The notes below the pieces were generated by a model. That model saw nothing but the letters and a program-made list of their open reading frames with translations, was not told where the DNA came from and searched no databases. From positions 39,693 through 103,692 of the forward strand of contig VCMS01000375.1 of NCBI GenBank assembly GCA_022539475.1: a DNA stretch of 64,000 nt. The letters are read 5' to 3'. Below are positions 19,294-30,676 of this stretch, piece by piece. The DNA comes from Gracilaria domingensis (Eukaryota > Rhodophyta > Florideophyceae > Gracilariales > Gracilariaceae). Each line of letters begins with the position of its first letter. Within the stretch, counting starts at the first letter, position 1. The position numbers and the translations under genes are program-made.

Positions 19294-21896
19294 CATCTCG
19301 TAGTACTTGATACTTCCCAGAGGGCGAATATCGTCGAAGAGATGATCGAGAAGATGAAACTTCAGATTTCTCAGTCTTGAGGAATGAAATTCCGCCAAAC
19401 GTTTTGTTACCGAACGATTAAAAGCTTCAATCTGCGAACGAAGAGACAAGAGAGAGCTTTCAGTCCCATACGGGTCACGATTGTATCTGAAAAGAGTCGA
19501 AAGCAAGTCCGAGTACTGGCAGAAAATGGTTGTGATTCGGGCAGTGTTCTGTTTTCTACAGCATATGTCAAAGAATGCTCCCATGAAGGGGAAAACCATG
19601 TCAAGTGCTTTGTAGTTTTTGGCCTCCAGCATTCCATGGAGACCGTCCTTTGTGAAGATACCATTCAATGACTTGCCTTATCCTGCATGGAGAAATCGAT
19701 ATGTAAACCTTTGGCAGGAGAGTCGCGGTCAATGGCAGTTAGAACTTCGTTCGCATGGTTGAGGAGTTGTGCGTATCGTTCGAGATGCAAGTTGTGTAAC
19801 GGTTCGAATGAGAATGGACTGTATGAAGACAGTCTCGGGATCATTCCGAGGCACACGGGAGTTTCGAGGAACGAAGGAATAAGAAATATACGGAATTTGA
19901 ACGCATCAGAGTATCCGTCTGAGATCTTCTCTCCCTCGAACGACGTGGAAATCTTTCGGCTTCGTCTTTTTGTGCATGTTGTAAGATAGCTGTGTAGGTC
20001 TTTGGAATGTTTTTGGTTTGTTTTTGAGAGCGTTCGTTGAATGAGGTGGGAATATCACTGCAAAAAGATGACCGAGGGGCTTTGCATCTATGACAGCGGC
20101 TTTCCGTTTTGGTCTCATGAAGAATAGACAGAATATCCTTAGCCTCAGGAATATCTGCAAAATAATTTGCAAGCAGAGGAGGGCACAATCGACTTAGTTT
20201 GTCTTCGCCGATGAGCTGAAAACCTTTCTGCTTGAGATTTAGAATGAGGCTCCAGGATTTGACGAAGAGATTCTTGAAGAATTTGCATTCTAGAGTTGCG
20301 TAGAGATTTTGCTAGACACGAATGGCATTGCGTCTGCTTCAGATGGGGAAACCTCGACCAGTGTGGTAGGGAAGTTTGCCAATACTGTGAGGTCATCACG
20401 GATGCATTTACGGCGAAGCTCGTCGGATAAGGTGAGAAACATGAGGTGAAGAGGATAGACGGTAACCGATGTTTGCTTTAGAGTTGTTGAAGAATTATCG
20501 GTGTATACCTGCAGAAGACCTGCGAAAGAATCACTGTAACTTATTTCTTGGGAGTTCCAGACTATTCTACTTTCTGTAGTGCATTGAGAGGTACCGCCCT
20601 GACGGGTGCATAGTAGTAGTTTATTTAGTTGGTGTGCACAGGGTGCACCTCGGGGCCCCACACGTGTTGGGTTGTGACAGTTGTCGTGTCGCTTTCGGAA
20701 CCCCCCTGGTAGGTAGATCGTTTATTATTTTCGACGCATGGCTTCTGCCCGTGGGAGGTGCACTTGAGCATCTCCCGCTGGGCTGAGCTCACCGTGATAA
20801 ATCTGAAGCACCCCCTAGCCGATTTTCTTATCGTCTAGTTCCCCAAAGGGTCATCCTTCCGTCACTACCGGTGCTCCACGCCTATCTCGTGGCCATTTAC
20901 TAGCGTCCGTTGAATGCTCCTTCGTCCCCGTCTGTGTGCTGCGCAATTTGTTTCCAAACCCGGGCATAGTAGGTTGTTCCGGCTGAGGCTGTACTACACT
21001 ATCAAAGAAGCCCATCACTATTTCCTTAAGTTTGAGGTGGCGTCTCTTGCGAGAGAGCTGGGCATCGGGTGAGATGTTTTCGTGGACTGGGTATGAGCTT
21101 TAGGGAGGAAGAATGTGTTTTCGTTGATAGCCAAATGGAGCTGTTTCACAAGTTTCTGAACGGGGTCCCTCGTGTAGAGCGTGGCGCTAAACGTACATCC
21201 TTCTGGCGAGACAGTTCTTCGATTGAAACCGTCTTTTGAGGCGTGTCTTTCGAAAATGGAGTTCTTCAGTTCCTTACAGCTCTTGGAACTTGTTATGCTC
21301 TCGTTGAATAGCTTCTGTGAGAATCGCAGGTTCTGAAGTAGCCCAATTAGCTCGTCTGCTTCACGGTGACCAAGGTTGGAAGCTACAGAAGCCAGATAAA
21401 CGATGAAATAATCCATATGCAAATCATCCAGGGCCACCTCAGAAGGCACTGGGTGGGATCAGCCTCCGTGTTCTCGTCCCAATTTCGCGGGGCCTGGGGA
21501 AGGAGAAACACAATGCAAAGTGTCTGGAATGAGAGGAGCGCACGGAACGGGTTCAACAATGTCCTCGGACACCGGAGGCTCGGGAAGACGACAATGGAAA
21601 CTGACCGTCTCGGAAGATGCCACAGGTGACGCCGGCGCAGAAAGCTTTAGACGCTTGCTTCTTCGAATGGGCTGCCTATTATCGTCTTTCAGCACGGCTT
21701 TCAGACGAAACGGACAATGGTTGACATGCTGTTGAAGAGATAACACCCCGTGCCGACTAACGAACTGGCACCAACGCTTCTTATGTGTACAGTAGTAGAC
21801 AATGAGAAGAAGTGAAAGAAAAACGATAATAACGACGGCGAAGAAAGCTCGTCTGTGGAGGGAAGGACGTCGGGTGGCAGTCAAGATCGACCCCAA
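19294..21896 (-). pseudogene. CACTA/Plavaka-like transposase, copy 2, truncated and interrupted
   Basis: This is homologous to the intact transposase along its whole length, with clear matches YYCTHKKRWCQF, CRCHRCKAPRSS-type cysteines, FEPLHNLHLERYAQLL and FHLLDHLFDDIRPLGSIKYY. It ends abruptly at 19294, removing roughly the last 240 residues. Multiple frameshifts break it, and a 424-bp LTR is inserted at 20575-20998. The start ATG of copy 1 is changed to ATT here. It lies in the same orientation as copy 1 with only about 120 bp between the two, as expected of tandem or segmental duplication. Confidence 0.85.
20575..20998. mobile_element. Solo LTR inserted in transposase copy 2
   Basis: The 424-bp insertion starts TGTAGTGCATTGAG and ends GGCTGTACTACA, giving TGTAGT/ACTACA inverted termini. 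The flanks are CTTTC (20570-20574) and CTATC (20999-21003), a 5-bp target duplication with one substitution; the uninterrupted copy 1 reads CTATCC at this place. It has no internal coding region. It is not the LTR of elements A, B or C, although the first 8 bases match A and B, so it marks a further Ty3-type family. Loss of the internal part by LTR-LTR recombination is the normal origin of such remnants. Confidence 0.85.
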
Positions 21897-22600
21897 GCTG
21901 AGAATGGAGAATATATTTCGAATTTAAATCACGTGCTTTCGTTCAAAAAGGAACGTAAGTACACGCCGACCTCAACAAAAGAGTGTACTTCTCGTATTAT
22001 CTCTACTGGTTATAAACCTCTGGTTTCGCAACGCTGTACGCTGTACACCTGTCCAATCTCGCCCAAGAAAATAAATCTCTTCCCACCGCCGTCGCCGCCG
22101 CCCGTCCGACATCCGAACTTCTGTTACCGTCGTGATCCGTGCCATCCATATCCTCGCGTTCTACTTCACTCCGTCGCCACTTTCTGCATTTTACCGCTCT
22201 CGCACTCGCTATGAAGCAGAGGGCAGAGAAGGAGAATGAGGTACTCTTCATGCCCGCTTAATGGTCACCTCCATGAAGCGGATATCATCCGTATCTCACT
22301 ACATTAATCATAGATGAGAGTCTACTCCGTGCAGTCTTTTCGTGCGTTCTTCCTCAACATTCTACGTATCTTTGCTCTGAACTAACCCAGCCTCACCACG
22401 TTCCTTCGCGTTTTGCGATATGTAAACGGCAGGAAATAAGCTTTAGGTTCCCGTTTTCACCTTCCAATTCATTCTATTTGTTCAACTACGACGATGTTCT
22501 ATCTTTTCACCTCGCTTTCTTATGGTAGGTTCGAAACGGCTCTGCTCACGATATGTTTCATGTTGTTCTACGTCTTCTTGCTCACATTTTATTCCATGAT

Positions 22601-23276
22601 TCACATGAAATCGAAGGTAACAACTCTCTGACGTGCGTCCCTTGCTTTTCTTCCGACATTCACAACGACAGTAAGTAAGCGACCAGTTTCATTTCGTGTC
22701 GCAAGATAGATCTCTGACTGTTCGTTTAACCTATAACTCTGTATTTCCGATCTTGGGTGACTTTGTTGCGCCAAAGGCACATCTAGCTTCTCGCATCTTG
22801 CGCTACTTTTGGCTTTTTGGCGATCTTGGTTGACTTGGTTGCGCCATAGAATCTTGTCTCTCTTCTTGCGTCTTGCGCTCCTTTTGGTGTATTGGCGATC
22901 TTGGTTCACTGGCCCGCGCGATAGGTTCACCATTGGCGATCTTGGTTGAATAGGTTGCGCCATAAGATAGTCTCTCTCTTCTCGCATCTTGCGTTATCTT
23001 TGGTGCATTGGCGATGTTGGTTGACTTGGTTGCGCCATAAGCTCGTCTCTCTTCTCGCGCCTTACGTTGATTTTGCTGTCTTGGAGATCTCGGTTGACTG
23101 GCTTGCGCGATCGGTTCATATTTCGCGTCTTGTACTTCTTTTGAGGGGTTGGAGATTTTGGTTGACTTGGTTGCGACATAGGCTGCTCTCTCGTTTAATG
23201 CAGCTTGCCGTATTTTTGCGGCATATGCATTTTTGGTTTCCTTGCCAGTGAGTTTTCGCTTCGCCATCTTTCGCAC
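22601..23276 (-). CDS. Repeat-expanded version of the transposon's small basic ORF (two overlapping frames)
   Basis: The first frame (23276 to 22803) starts KMAKRKLTGKETKNAYAAKI, as in copy 1, then runs into a series of roughly 25-residue repeats built on ATKSTKIAN / ARREKRDELMAQPSQPRSP. A second frame (22987 to 22601) continues the repeat. Because the unit is about 75 bp, length change preserves the frame. Function unknown; it may be only a neutral expansion. Confidence 0.4.
22812..23230. repeat. Imperfect ~75-bp tandem repeat
   Basis: About six units, each beginning TTGGCGATCTTGGTTGACTT or a variant and continuing with GGTTGCGCCATA, TCTCTCTTCTCGC and CTTGCG. Starts are near 22814, 22900, 22933, 23008, 23082 and 23149; one unit is shorter. 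Copy 1 has only one recognisable unit (about 18224-18300). Confidence 0.7.
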
Positions 23277-24136
23277 TTTACGATGAATGGATTGTGGCTA
23301 ATCTAACCGCTCCCCTTCCTTCTTCTTTTTGCAATTTACTAGGTCTCTCGACTTTTCTCGGGCAACGTTTCTGTTTTGCTCCATCAATGGTACCTTCCAT
23401 CACATTTGAAATGTATCCAAATAAGCATTGAATAACTCATGGATACTTTCTGCGTGTACAGGTAAATGACTTCTGATGCGGGCGTAGCTCAAGAGGTGCA
23501 AATGAACTTCACATGCTTCACAAACGTTGCGTTTGGCGTTCTTGAACCGTATTTAGTTCACTTGCATCCGCGGCGGGACTGTGCAACGTGTATGAATCTG
23601 GGCATGGTTCCCTACTTGAGGAGCCGCGAGGATGAGGCGCTTCGCGCCTCATCCTTTCGGGGTGCGTATGTGTTCTACCGATACCGCACTTTAGTATAGG
23701 TGCGATCTGCGGAAGCTGCGGCAGATTACATCTACTCCCACTCCATCGTTGGGAAATGATACATGTAATATATCGAAATAGAATTGAGCAGAAGCCGTCG
23801 ATAGAAGAATAGATACGAATTAAACGGTACGATTTCAGAATGGGCATCACCTGTACTAGCACCACTATTCCATGCGTTGAAGGCTATCATTCCGCAGAAG
23901 GTAACGTGTAATGTGCACCTTAATGAAAACTGCACCTAGACTTCGCGAAGTACCGTTCAGGCAACCCTGGGCTGAGGAACTAGCACGAGTGGAAAACCCA
24001 TCAGTATTTACAGCACAGCGATTCTGGACGACCCAAGCAATTATCTCCAAATTTTGAGAGAAATGATCTGGATATGTTCTCGAAACATTTACTGGATGAC
24101 CCTCGTCAAAGACTAGCGTTTGCAAGCGACAGACGC

Positions 24137-24892
24137 AGCAGAGCCTTTAGTGAACGTTTGCAGAAAAATGACAACCAGGCAGGGCGACAACATAAATGGC
24201 ACTTACGAAATGCGTAATACAGCCCACGTCCGTGCGGAAGAACGAGGACGCGAAGATGGTCACAGTGTGGTAACAAGCCCAACAGAGGGAGACACAGTGC
24301 AACTTCAGCGTCGAGGGCGGGAGACCGGGTCGCCACTAGAATAGAAAGCTGGGGAAGGTTGGTGGCAGGGAAGCACAAACCGTGCTAAGAGAAGGTGGTG
24401 GATGCCAATGGAGGAAAGGTTGGTGACGACGCAAGGGGAGGAAGAAAAGCGAAAGAGGCAAGAATGGGGGAAGTCGTCGAGAGAAGGAAAGTGTTCTGCC
24501 CGAGTCAAGTTGGCTGAGAAGCCTCGAACTCGGGGGTTTATATCTACAAATGCGATGTTCCATATGCCCTAAGTCGTAGCCTGATGGTCGTCTTGTAACA
24601 AATACCCTAGTGTTGTTGACCATGTCCATAGTAGGTAGTGATGTCAACGTATCTTTCTTCTTGGTGCAAGTCGGTGGCTGGCCAGATTTTTTCTGGCTAT
24701 TTAGGTTTTCAAATAGTCCTTCGGGTAATATCCGTCTTCCATGTCCTGCCATCACGGCATTATCGAGATTGCGCGTGCGTGACCAGTTTTGATAGGGGTA
24801 CATTCTATGTTATATCTACCATTCGGTGTCTTTCAGGCCTGCCATGCTACCTGTGTCTTATCGTCGCCTTTCGGTTACCCGTCTTCGAAACT
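24137..24892. other. Intergenic, no supported gene
   Basis: The plus strand is purine-rich between about 24140 and 24530, which leaves a long opposite-strand frame of low-complexity Pro/Leu/Phe composition that I take as spurious. I see nothing else to annotate. Confidence 0.4.
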
Positions 24893-25303
24893 ATGTCAAC
24901 TCCAAACGAAGTTATCGCTACTACTATGATTGACGTCGATACCGACCATTCTGACGTTCCTGGAGCCAGATGAACTGCATCAATGGAGAGCGAGGCCAAG
25001 GAAGTAACTGTTGGCGAAGCCGAACGTGAAGAGCTTCAGGCCATGGTTGCTGATAAAGCTAGGGCGAAGAAACGAACCGAAGCTGAGCTGTTTGCTTGCG
25101 AAGATGCATTGTATGATTTCCTCTTTAATCGCGCTGTTTCTTTGGAAGAGTTGAAAGAAAACCTGAACGAGCTGCCAGAGCTTTTCGTGCGTGGGATCGA
25201 GGTCGGTCTAGCGCTTTCGACGACGGTTCTACGCTTGCCCTCTCGTGCACGCGCCTTACGCTTGGTGCACGCTGCGGTGAAAGAGATGCTCTCCTCTGAT
25301 TGA
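24893..25303 (+). CDS. Small unknown ORF, with one in-frame TGA
   Basis: The ATG at 24893 opens MSTPNEVIATTMIDVDTD, and the frame meets TGA at 24971. It resumes in phase with an ATG at 24983 and runs to 25303. The second part is a helical, Glu/Ala-rich polypeptide (EREELQAMVADKARAKKR, then LEELKENLNELPELFVRG). The TGA follows an Arg codon and could be a mutated CGA. Composition and length would suit the N-terminal coiled-coil of a retroelement gag, as in element B, but there is no direct similarity I can see. Confidence 0.35.
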
Positions 25304-25549
25304 CGCTTGCTGTCGACTATCTGCTAGGAATTCCGTTGCTTCTTCGTTGCCTTTCATCCTACTCCACTGCTTTCCTAAATAAATATCGTGCTCTTCTTTG
25401 TTCCGTGTGTCACGTTGTCTCTCCATCGCGTAATAATCCGTGTAAGCCAATAGTAGGGATAGTCGTTGTCACGACCAGTAGCAGTGCGTCCTTGTCCATT
25501 AGCAGTAGCAACTCCCAAAGCGCTTGCCCCACAGTAAATTCGTCGGTGC

Positions 25550-26300
25550 GCGGCGTCGCGTGGCGATGCGCGTAACAAGCCAAAGCGAGGCCGCACGGCA
25601 GCGACACAGGCAGCGCAGTCCACTCTTCGGTTGCGCATAGCCAGCGACAGCAAGCGCCTCCCCATCCATCGACTGCTTAAGTTCTCGTCCTCATGCAGCG
25701 CGTGGCGCCGCGCAACGGACCGCGGCAGCGCAATACAGCAGTCAGCGGCGCGCAACGGGGCGCGTCGCAGCAAACAACAGAGCGACCTGCGGCGGCGCGC
25801 AGCTAAAACCAAAGTCTTGCAGCGATATCGAACGAGCACCAGCTCTTCGATGTTTGACTGCGAGCGGCGCTGCGGCAACGGGATGCCCTGCGGCACCACG
25901 CGGCAACCACTGCAGTATCGCGCGGTGGCGGCGCACAGAGGCAGCCCGTCAACAGAGCGCCGGCGGGGCAACGGAGCACGCCGCCGCTACCATCATAGTA
26001 ATGCCCGTCGACGGCGGCGACACACATCAGTTCACGGCGGCACGGAACCGTGACAACGACGCAGCATTCCTTTCCTTGCTGTGAGTAATAGCGGCGTATA
26101 TCCGAGCGCGCCGCGGCAATCATCACAGTAACGAATGATGGCGGTGGGGCAGCGGCGCAGCCTCCCTTTCCTTGCCCGGCGCTGGGGGCGCGCGGCGATG
26201 GAGCGCGTCGCACAACAGCTCACCACTGCGTGGGGGCGACGCAAAGCGGCGGCGGCAACGCATAGAGTACTCCCCGCTGCGGCGATGGAGGCAGCGCGAT
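25550..26300. repeat. GC-rich low-complexity region
   Basis: The stretch is dominated by CGGCG, GCGCG, GCAGCG and CAACGG words in changing order, with many short palindromic CGCG/GCGC sites. It leaves long, compositionally biased Arg/Ala frames on both strands that I regard as artefacts. It looks like a strongly degenerate simple or minisatellite repeat. Confidence 0.45.
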
Positions 26301-27347
26301 GGTATCTCCCCCAGAGATATCAAAACAAGTTCTTTGGGGTTGTTCCCGAGATGACAGGACACCTCCTAAGAAACCCCACCACAAGAACACAACTGTGCAT
26401 GTAATGATAGACTAATGCGACATGTCCAAGACATAACTCATTCTTGTCTGGTGGTAGCTGAAAGAAATTCTTTCCAATGTGCATAATGTTACATTTTCTT
26501 GTTTCATGACTGCCAATAACCCATTTTGTAGATCGCTCTACAACCAAGCGCCTGATATGCACTGCATTACCTTAAACAGCCACTGTTTGGAGTGCTATTG
26601 TTCGTAGATTGGGCTTAGCCTCGCTAAAATGCTGTCCACTTCCATACTGCCTGGAAGGACGATCTTTGACAACGTCAAATAAGGGGTTGAAGTTTCAAGA
26701 CAACTCAGGCCATACCATGTATTTAATCATGTTCAGTTTACTCACTACGATACCGCTGTACGGAGCACCATCATCCAAGAGAGAACCAACTCATGAGTCA
26801 CTGCAGGATCTGAACTCTGTGGTGGACACTGAACCATATTGAAAGTAACTACATTTTTCTTTCTAGTTGTCTCCCCGGTTCTTTCGTCGACACTACCTGA
26901 ATTAATGGATTCATTTTATTGAAAATTTTCTTTCTAATGTTTGTATTCCTGACTGCTGTGGCACTCAGACTTGGCCTCGATTTTGGCCAACTGCTCTGGC
27001 GTTTTTTTCTGACGACCTCGGGGATTCTCGTTTTTCTGCTTTCTGGTGGTGGATGAATAACTAGCCTGCCACGAATTCTTGCTTGTATCATCGTGAGCTT
27101 TTGAGCCACATTGTCTCAGAGCTAAAACTATTGATTCGTACAATAGATAGTCAACGTTGCTGCTCGTTAATTGCAAAATAAAATTAATTACGATTTTCTA
27201 ACATATCTACGCATTTGCAGACTACTTCTGCAGTTAGTTAATAACTTTAACTTTGCTATGCGATACCTCAGTTGAGTACTCAGAACAGAAATAAAGCATG
27301 AAATGCAGTAATCATTTCAACCGCACAGTTTACTCATATTTACTATT
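26301..27347. other. AT-richer stretch, no confident gene
   Basis: Only short ORFs on the minus strand. Some (26320-26562; 26849-27176) have non-random composition and could be remnants upstream or downstream of a DNA transposase, but I cannot name a family. Confidence 0.35.
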
Positions 27348-27695
27348 TCATCTTATGGCGGGAGCGTTTCCTCTCGCTTTGATCAAAGCGATTACACATC
27401 TTCTTTTGCTCTGGCGATACTTTTGTTGAACCAAACGTCGTTTCTCGCAATTTGAGTCCCCGATGCGGCGCAGACCATTTTTCACTCGTTGAAAATATTC
27501 TGCATCTTCCGCCCTTAGAGGGTTCCACTTAATATGCAAATTTGTCAATGCTGTTGCAAAATGAAAAATTTCTTCATAGTTTTTTTCCGACCAGCGGTAT
27601 TTTGTAGCAAAAAAAGCCCACATATCGCAAACTTCACCAAACCAGTTTTCAACAATAATTCTATCCGAAGAGGCACTTCTGTTCCTAGCAGTATC
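27348..27695 (-). pseudogene. C-terminal fragment of a HARBI/DDE_Tnp_4-like transposase
   Basis: About 116 codons read SSDRIIVENWFGEVCDMWAF, then KYRWSEKNYEEIF, ATALTNLHIKWNPLR and a basic end. This matches the C-terminal part of DDE_Tnp_4 endonucleases, including the invariant Glu in the VENWFG-type motif and the conserved LTNxHI segment. The frame continues only into LTR sequence at 27696, so its N-terminal part is cut off by retrotransposon A. The missing N-terminal half is not found at the other end of A. Confidence 0.7.
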
Positions 27696-28513
27696 TGATG
27701 TGCAAAACCCAGCGATGGGGAAAGACACGCAAAGGCGGTTCAGACCCTCTCTCAAGAGGCGAGCACAGCAGTAGAGCGCTCCCACAGGTACGACACGGCA
27801 ATGCCGGGTGTAAGACCGGGGTCGACCCTTCCCAAGTAATGGAGGGAGCGAAGCGGCGAAGAAGACGCGTCCAGCGGTAGAGAAGACACGACACAAGTCG
27901 GCAGTAGCGTCACGTGCGTAGCACGCGGTACCCACGAGTGTGGCGATGACACGCGAGAGCAGTAATAGCCCATGCGAGTGTGTCGAGCCACGAACGGTAT
28001 GCACCGGTACACCAAGCAGTGCTACCTGTATAACAGGGACAGAAATAAAGAAAACACACACAAAGTAAACACGCGAAAGCGGTAATGGTGTTGATGATGC
28101 CGCGAGGCGGATAACGAACCCGACACACGGTGGCGACTCTCCGCAAGGAGGCTATCACACACCGAGGGTGGTAAGTTAGAGCCGAACACTCGGTTGGGTT
28201 CGTTTACTTCCCCAGCAATGGGTGCGGCTCAACCTACTAAGTACTGCAGTAGGTTGGCCCACTGTCAGTGTGGTACAGCAGATATGCTACGAATACCTAC
28301 TTCAAATACCCCAATGAATGGGTGCAAACCTCCCGCACGTTTGTGACTCACCGGCTAGGCCGTGCACCTCATAACACTAATTCTAATATTAAGTATACCC
28401 AAGAATGGGCTGATCTCACCAGTTACTCATACTGTGTGCCACCACCTCCCGGCATCGCCGTGCATGTTATGAAGCGCATCAGCGAAGGAGTCCCGCAATC
28501 GCGTTGCACTACA
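27696..28513 (-). repeat. 3' LTR of element A
   Basis: 818 bp. On the element's strand it starts TGTAGTGCAACGCG directly after the polypurine tract and ends GGGTTTTGCACATCA. It contains the imperfect inverted repeat CAACCTACT...AGTAGGTTG around 28230-28256. It matches 39387-40091 and 51001-51817. The antisense ORF begins about 80 bp inside this LTR, so this LTR probably also drives transcription inward. Confidence 0.9.
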
Positions 28514-28528
28514 TTTCCCCCTCCTTAG
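28514..28528 (-). promoter_or_regulatory. 3' polypurine tract of element A
   Basis: On the element's strand the sequence CTAAGGAGGGGGAAA abuts the 3' LTR and is the expected plus-strand primer site. The 13-nt core is repeated internally at 32475-32487 and 35627-35639. Confidence 0.85.
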
Positions 28529-28592
28529 GGTGCGAGACGACCCCGCGAGCGGTTTCGCTTTCCTCCTCTGGAGTGTATTTAAGCGCGTTGAC

Positions 28593-30620
28593 ATGATGGT
28601 CTCCAATCCGGCCTTCCCGGTCTCTTCTAACGGCGACTCCAGTCAACCCCTCTCCACGCGTACTGCGGTAGTGTCTCCTCCGATACCTCGGCGCGCTCTC
28701 CCTTCTCTCTCGCTTCCAGCGCTTTCGTCTCTTCCTCGCGCGCTTCCTGCGATGCCGAACCCGAATCAGGGTAGCAACCAACCGCCTTGCGGGTCTCGGA
28801 ACCAATACGTTGGTTGTTTCGCTGGGCCTTCAGACCCTTCCTCCTCTGGAGTGCCTCTCTCACAGCCGTCTTCCGCTGGCGTTCCGTTTCCGCAACGGGT
28901 CAATCCGGGATTTCACACGGCGCCTCTTCCCCAAACGGGTGGTCAACTTCCGCCCCCGGCGTCTGTACCGCAGTCGAACTGGATCGCTCCTGCTGTCCCG
29001 GTCCAACCGGTAGTCAACCCGCATGCGGGCGCGTGGGCGTCGTATGACGAACTCGACAACGTCGACCCTCGCAGCAATCCCACACCGTTCTTACGGGCTC
29101 CGTGGTTTCATCCGCAAGGCGTGACCAATCGTTCCCTCGTCGAGGCGTATGCCGATGGCAGTGGTCATCTCCCAGGAGGCGTGCACGTCTGGATGACGGT
29201 GACGTTCGACTGGCATTACCGGATTACCGTGCCTACCAACGCGCTCGTCCACCATCGTGGTCAGTCGCACAACTCCGCCCGGGCGGCCATGGTTCGCGTA
29301 GCGCACATGCGAATGTTTCGCACGTACTCAGAGCGCCCGATTCCGGCGAACTTCCGTTTCGACGTGGCCTTCTTCCGAACACTCGGCTAAATCCAATATG
29401 GAGAGAATCTGGCCCGGCTCGCCGGTGTGGTGGAGCGTTACCAGAACGTCCCCGTTCACCAGGATCTCCTGTGCTGGACCCGTCCGCTTCTGCGTGCAGA
29501 ATTTCGATATCTCCCACGCGTGCCGCGGTCCAACTACCTTCAACCAATGATCCGTCCCGAACGACGTGCCCGCTCCAGATGGGGTTACCTTATCCCGTAT
29601 CAAAACACGGAGTCAAACCGGATTCGTCCGCGCCACATGCGTGGGAGATATGTTCTTCTCCCCTTTGTGTGGGCGTCCGTGGAGGTCTGCCGTGGCTGGT
29701 ACGTGGAACGCCCCCCCTGTCTCACGTATTTGGGTAGTAGGCTCATGACAAACCCGTTTACGGGATGGTGGAGCGTTGTTCTCACGGAGTGGGCGACGCG
29801 AACAGCGGTGTATCTCCTCAACGAGTTATATGACCAGTATCGACTGTGGTTCATTCCCTCGCGCTTGCGGCAACTCATCCGAGACTTGGATCTCATCATC
29901 CCGCTTGGCGGTAATGGAAACTTCTCGGAAGTCGTGTGCCTCTTGCGAGTGATCGATGGCGTCGACTGGAGTCAGGTTCCTCTTTCGCAGAGCGCGCGGG
30001 ACGAAGGCGATTCCGCTATTGATCAGTCTCCGGGTCGCCGGTCTCCACTGTCGGGTGATTACATCTATTAAGACCCCTGGACACGGGTGCCGATTACCAG
30101 CGCCGAGGCAGAGCTCTTTCGGAACGCCGAGCGAATCATCCCTCCGGGGCACCCTACGGGCTTCATCATAACTGATGAGTTCTTCCACCCTGTTGGGGAC
30201 CAGAACATCATGGTTGACGACGCTCCCGATGACGGTGACGAGTACGGCGACGACGACTTCGCGGCAGCTCTGGTGGAGGTGACAGTGCCTGCTTCAGCAG
30301 TGCCCGGTCCCCAAGCGGGTGCTAACGCGGCCTTGTCGAGCCCGTTGAATGTTTCTTCTGCGCCTCAAGCGGTCCCTGTACCCACACCAGTGGTTGTCTC
30401 GACTCCAGAGGAGAGTGCTGCCCATTCTGCGATGGCGGCGTCGGCTGCGCCGAACGAAGCCGCGAACGCGGGTATCTCTGATGAATTGCGGGCTGCCGTG
30501 ATTGCTCAGTTCCTCAGCAAGGCTGGTGCTTCCGACGCAGCGTCGGGGGACGTTTCGCAAATGCGCGATGCTCTCCTCGCGCAGCTCGCGAGCGCGAACA
30601 ATCAGCCTGGTTCCGAGTAA
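28593..30620 (+). pseudogene. Antisense ORF of element A, 675-aa unknown protein, two nonsense mutations
   Basis: From the ATG at 28593 one frame runs in phase to the stop at 30618, interrupted only by TAA at 29388 and TAA at 30069. The B copy has sense codons at both places. The protein has a Pro/Ser/Gln-rich N-terminus and then a Trp/Arg-rich folded core: APWFHPQG, HLPGGVHVWM, ARAAMVRVAHMRMF, RAEFRYLPRVPRS, GYLIPYQN, PPCLTYLGSRLMTN, GHPTGFIITDEFF. It ends in an acidic and then Ala/Ser-rich tail. The core is shared with C at much lower identity. GTATTTAAG at 28574-28582 may be its TATA-type box. It converges on pol. I know no family for it; no membrane segment or signal peptide is evident, so an envelope role is unlikely. 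Confidence 0.75.
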
Positions 30621-30676
30621 CTCGTGCAACTTCTCCTCCATGGAGTCCCCCCTGGGTAATACCCATTAGCTAGGCA

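Larger units (their letters stand above)
21897..24136. other. Upstream half of DNA transposon copy 2
   Basis: Homologous to 17343-19176, with the same order of features: promoter-proximal segment, small basic ORF, hairpin b, subterminal repeats, and the end at GACAGACGC. It is longer than copy 1 because of an expanded 75-bp tandem repeat in the ORF. Confidence 0.6.

Noticed and set aside
24336-24803. 155-codon minus-strand ORF
   Set aside because: Low-complexity Pro/Leu/Phe composition produced by a purine-rich plus strand; no homologous frame in any duplicated copy.
26320-27176. A piggyBac-like transposase upstream of the HARBI-like fragment
   Set aside because: Some minus-strand segments have protein-like composition, but I could find no catalytic motif or consistent frame.
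27752-28158. ORFs inside LTR sequence (repeated near 39.5, 40.2 and 51.5 kb)
   Set aside because: They recur in all LTR copies in both orientations, with stops differing between copies and no motifs; non-coding LTR.
28593-30620. Antisense ORF as an envelope gene
   Set aside because: No signal peptide, fusion peptide or transmembrane segment is visible; Arg/Trp-rich soluble character.
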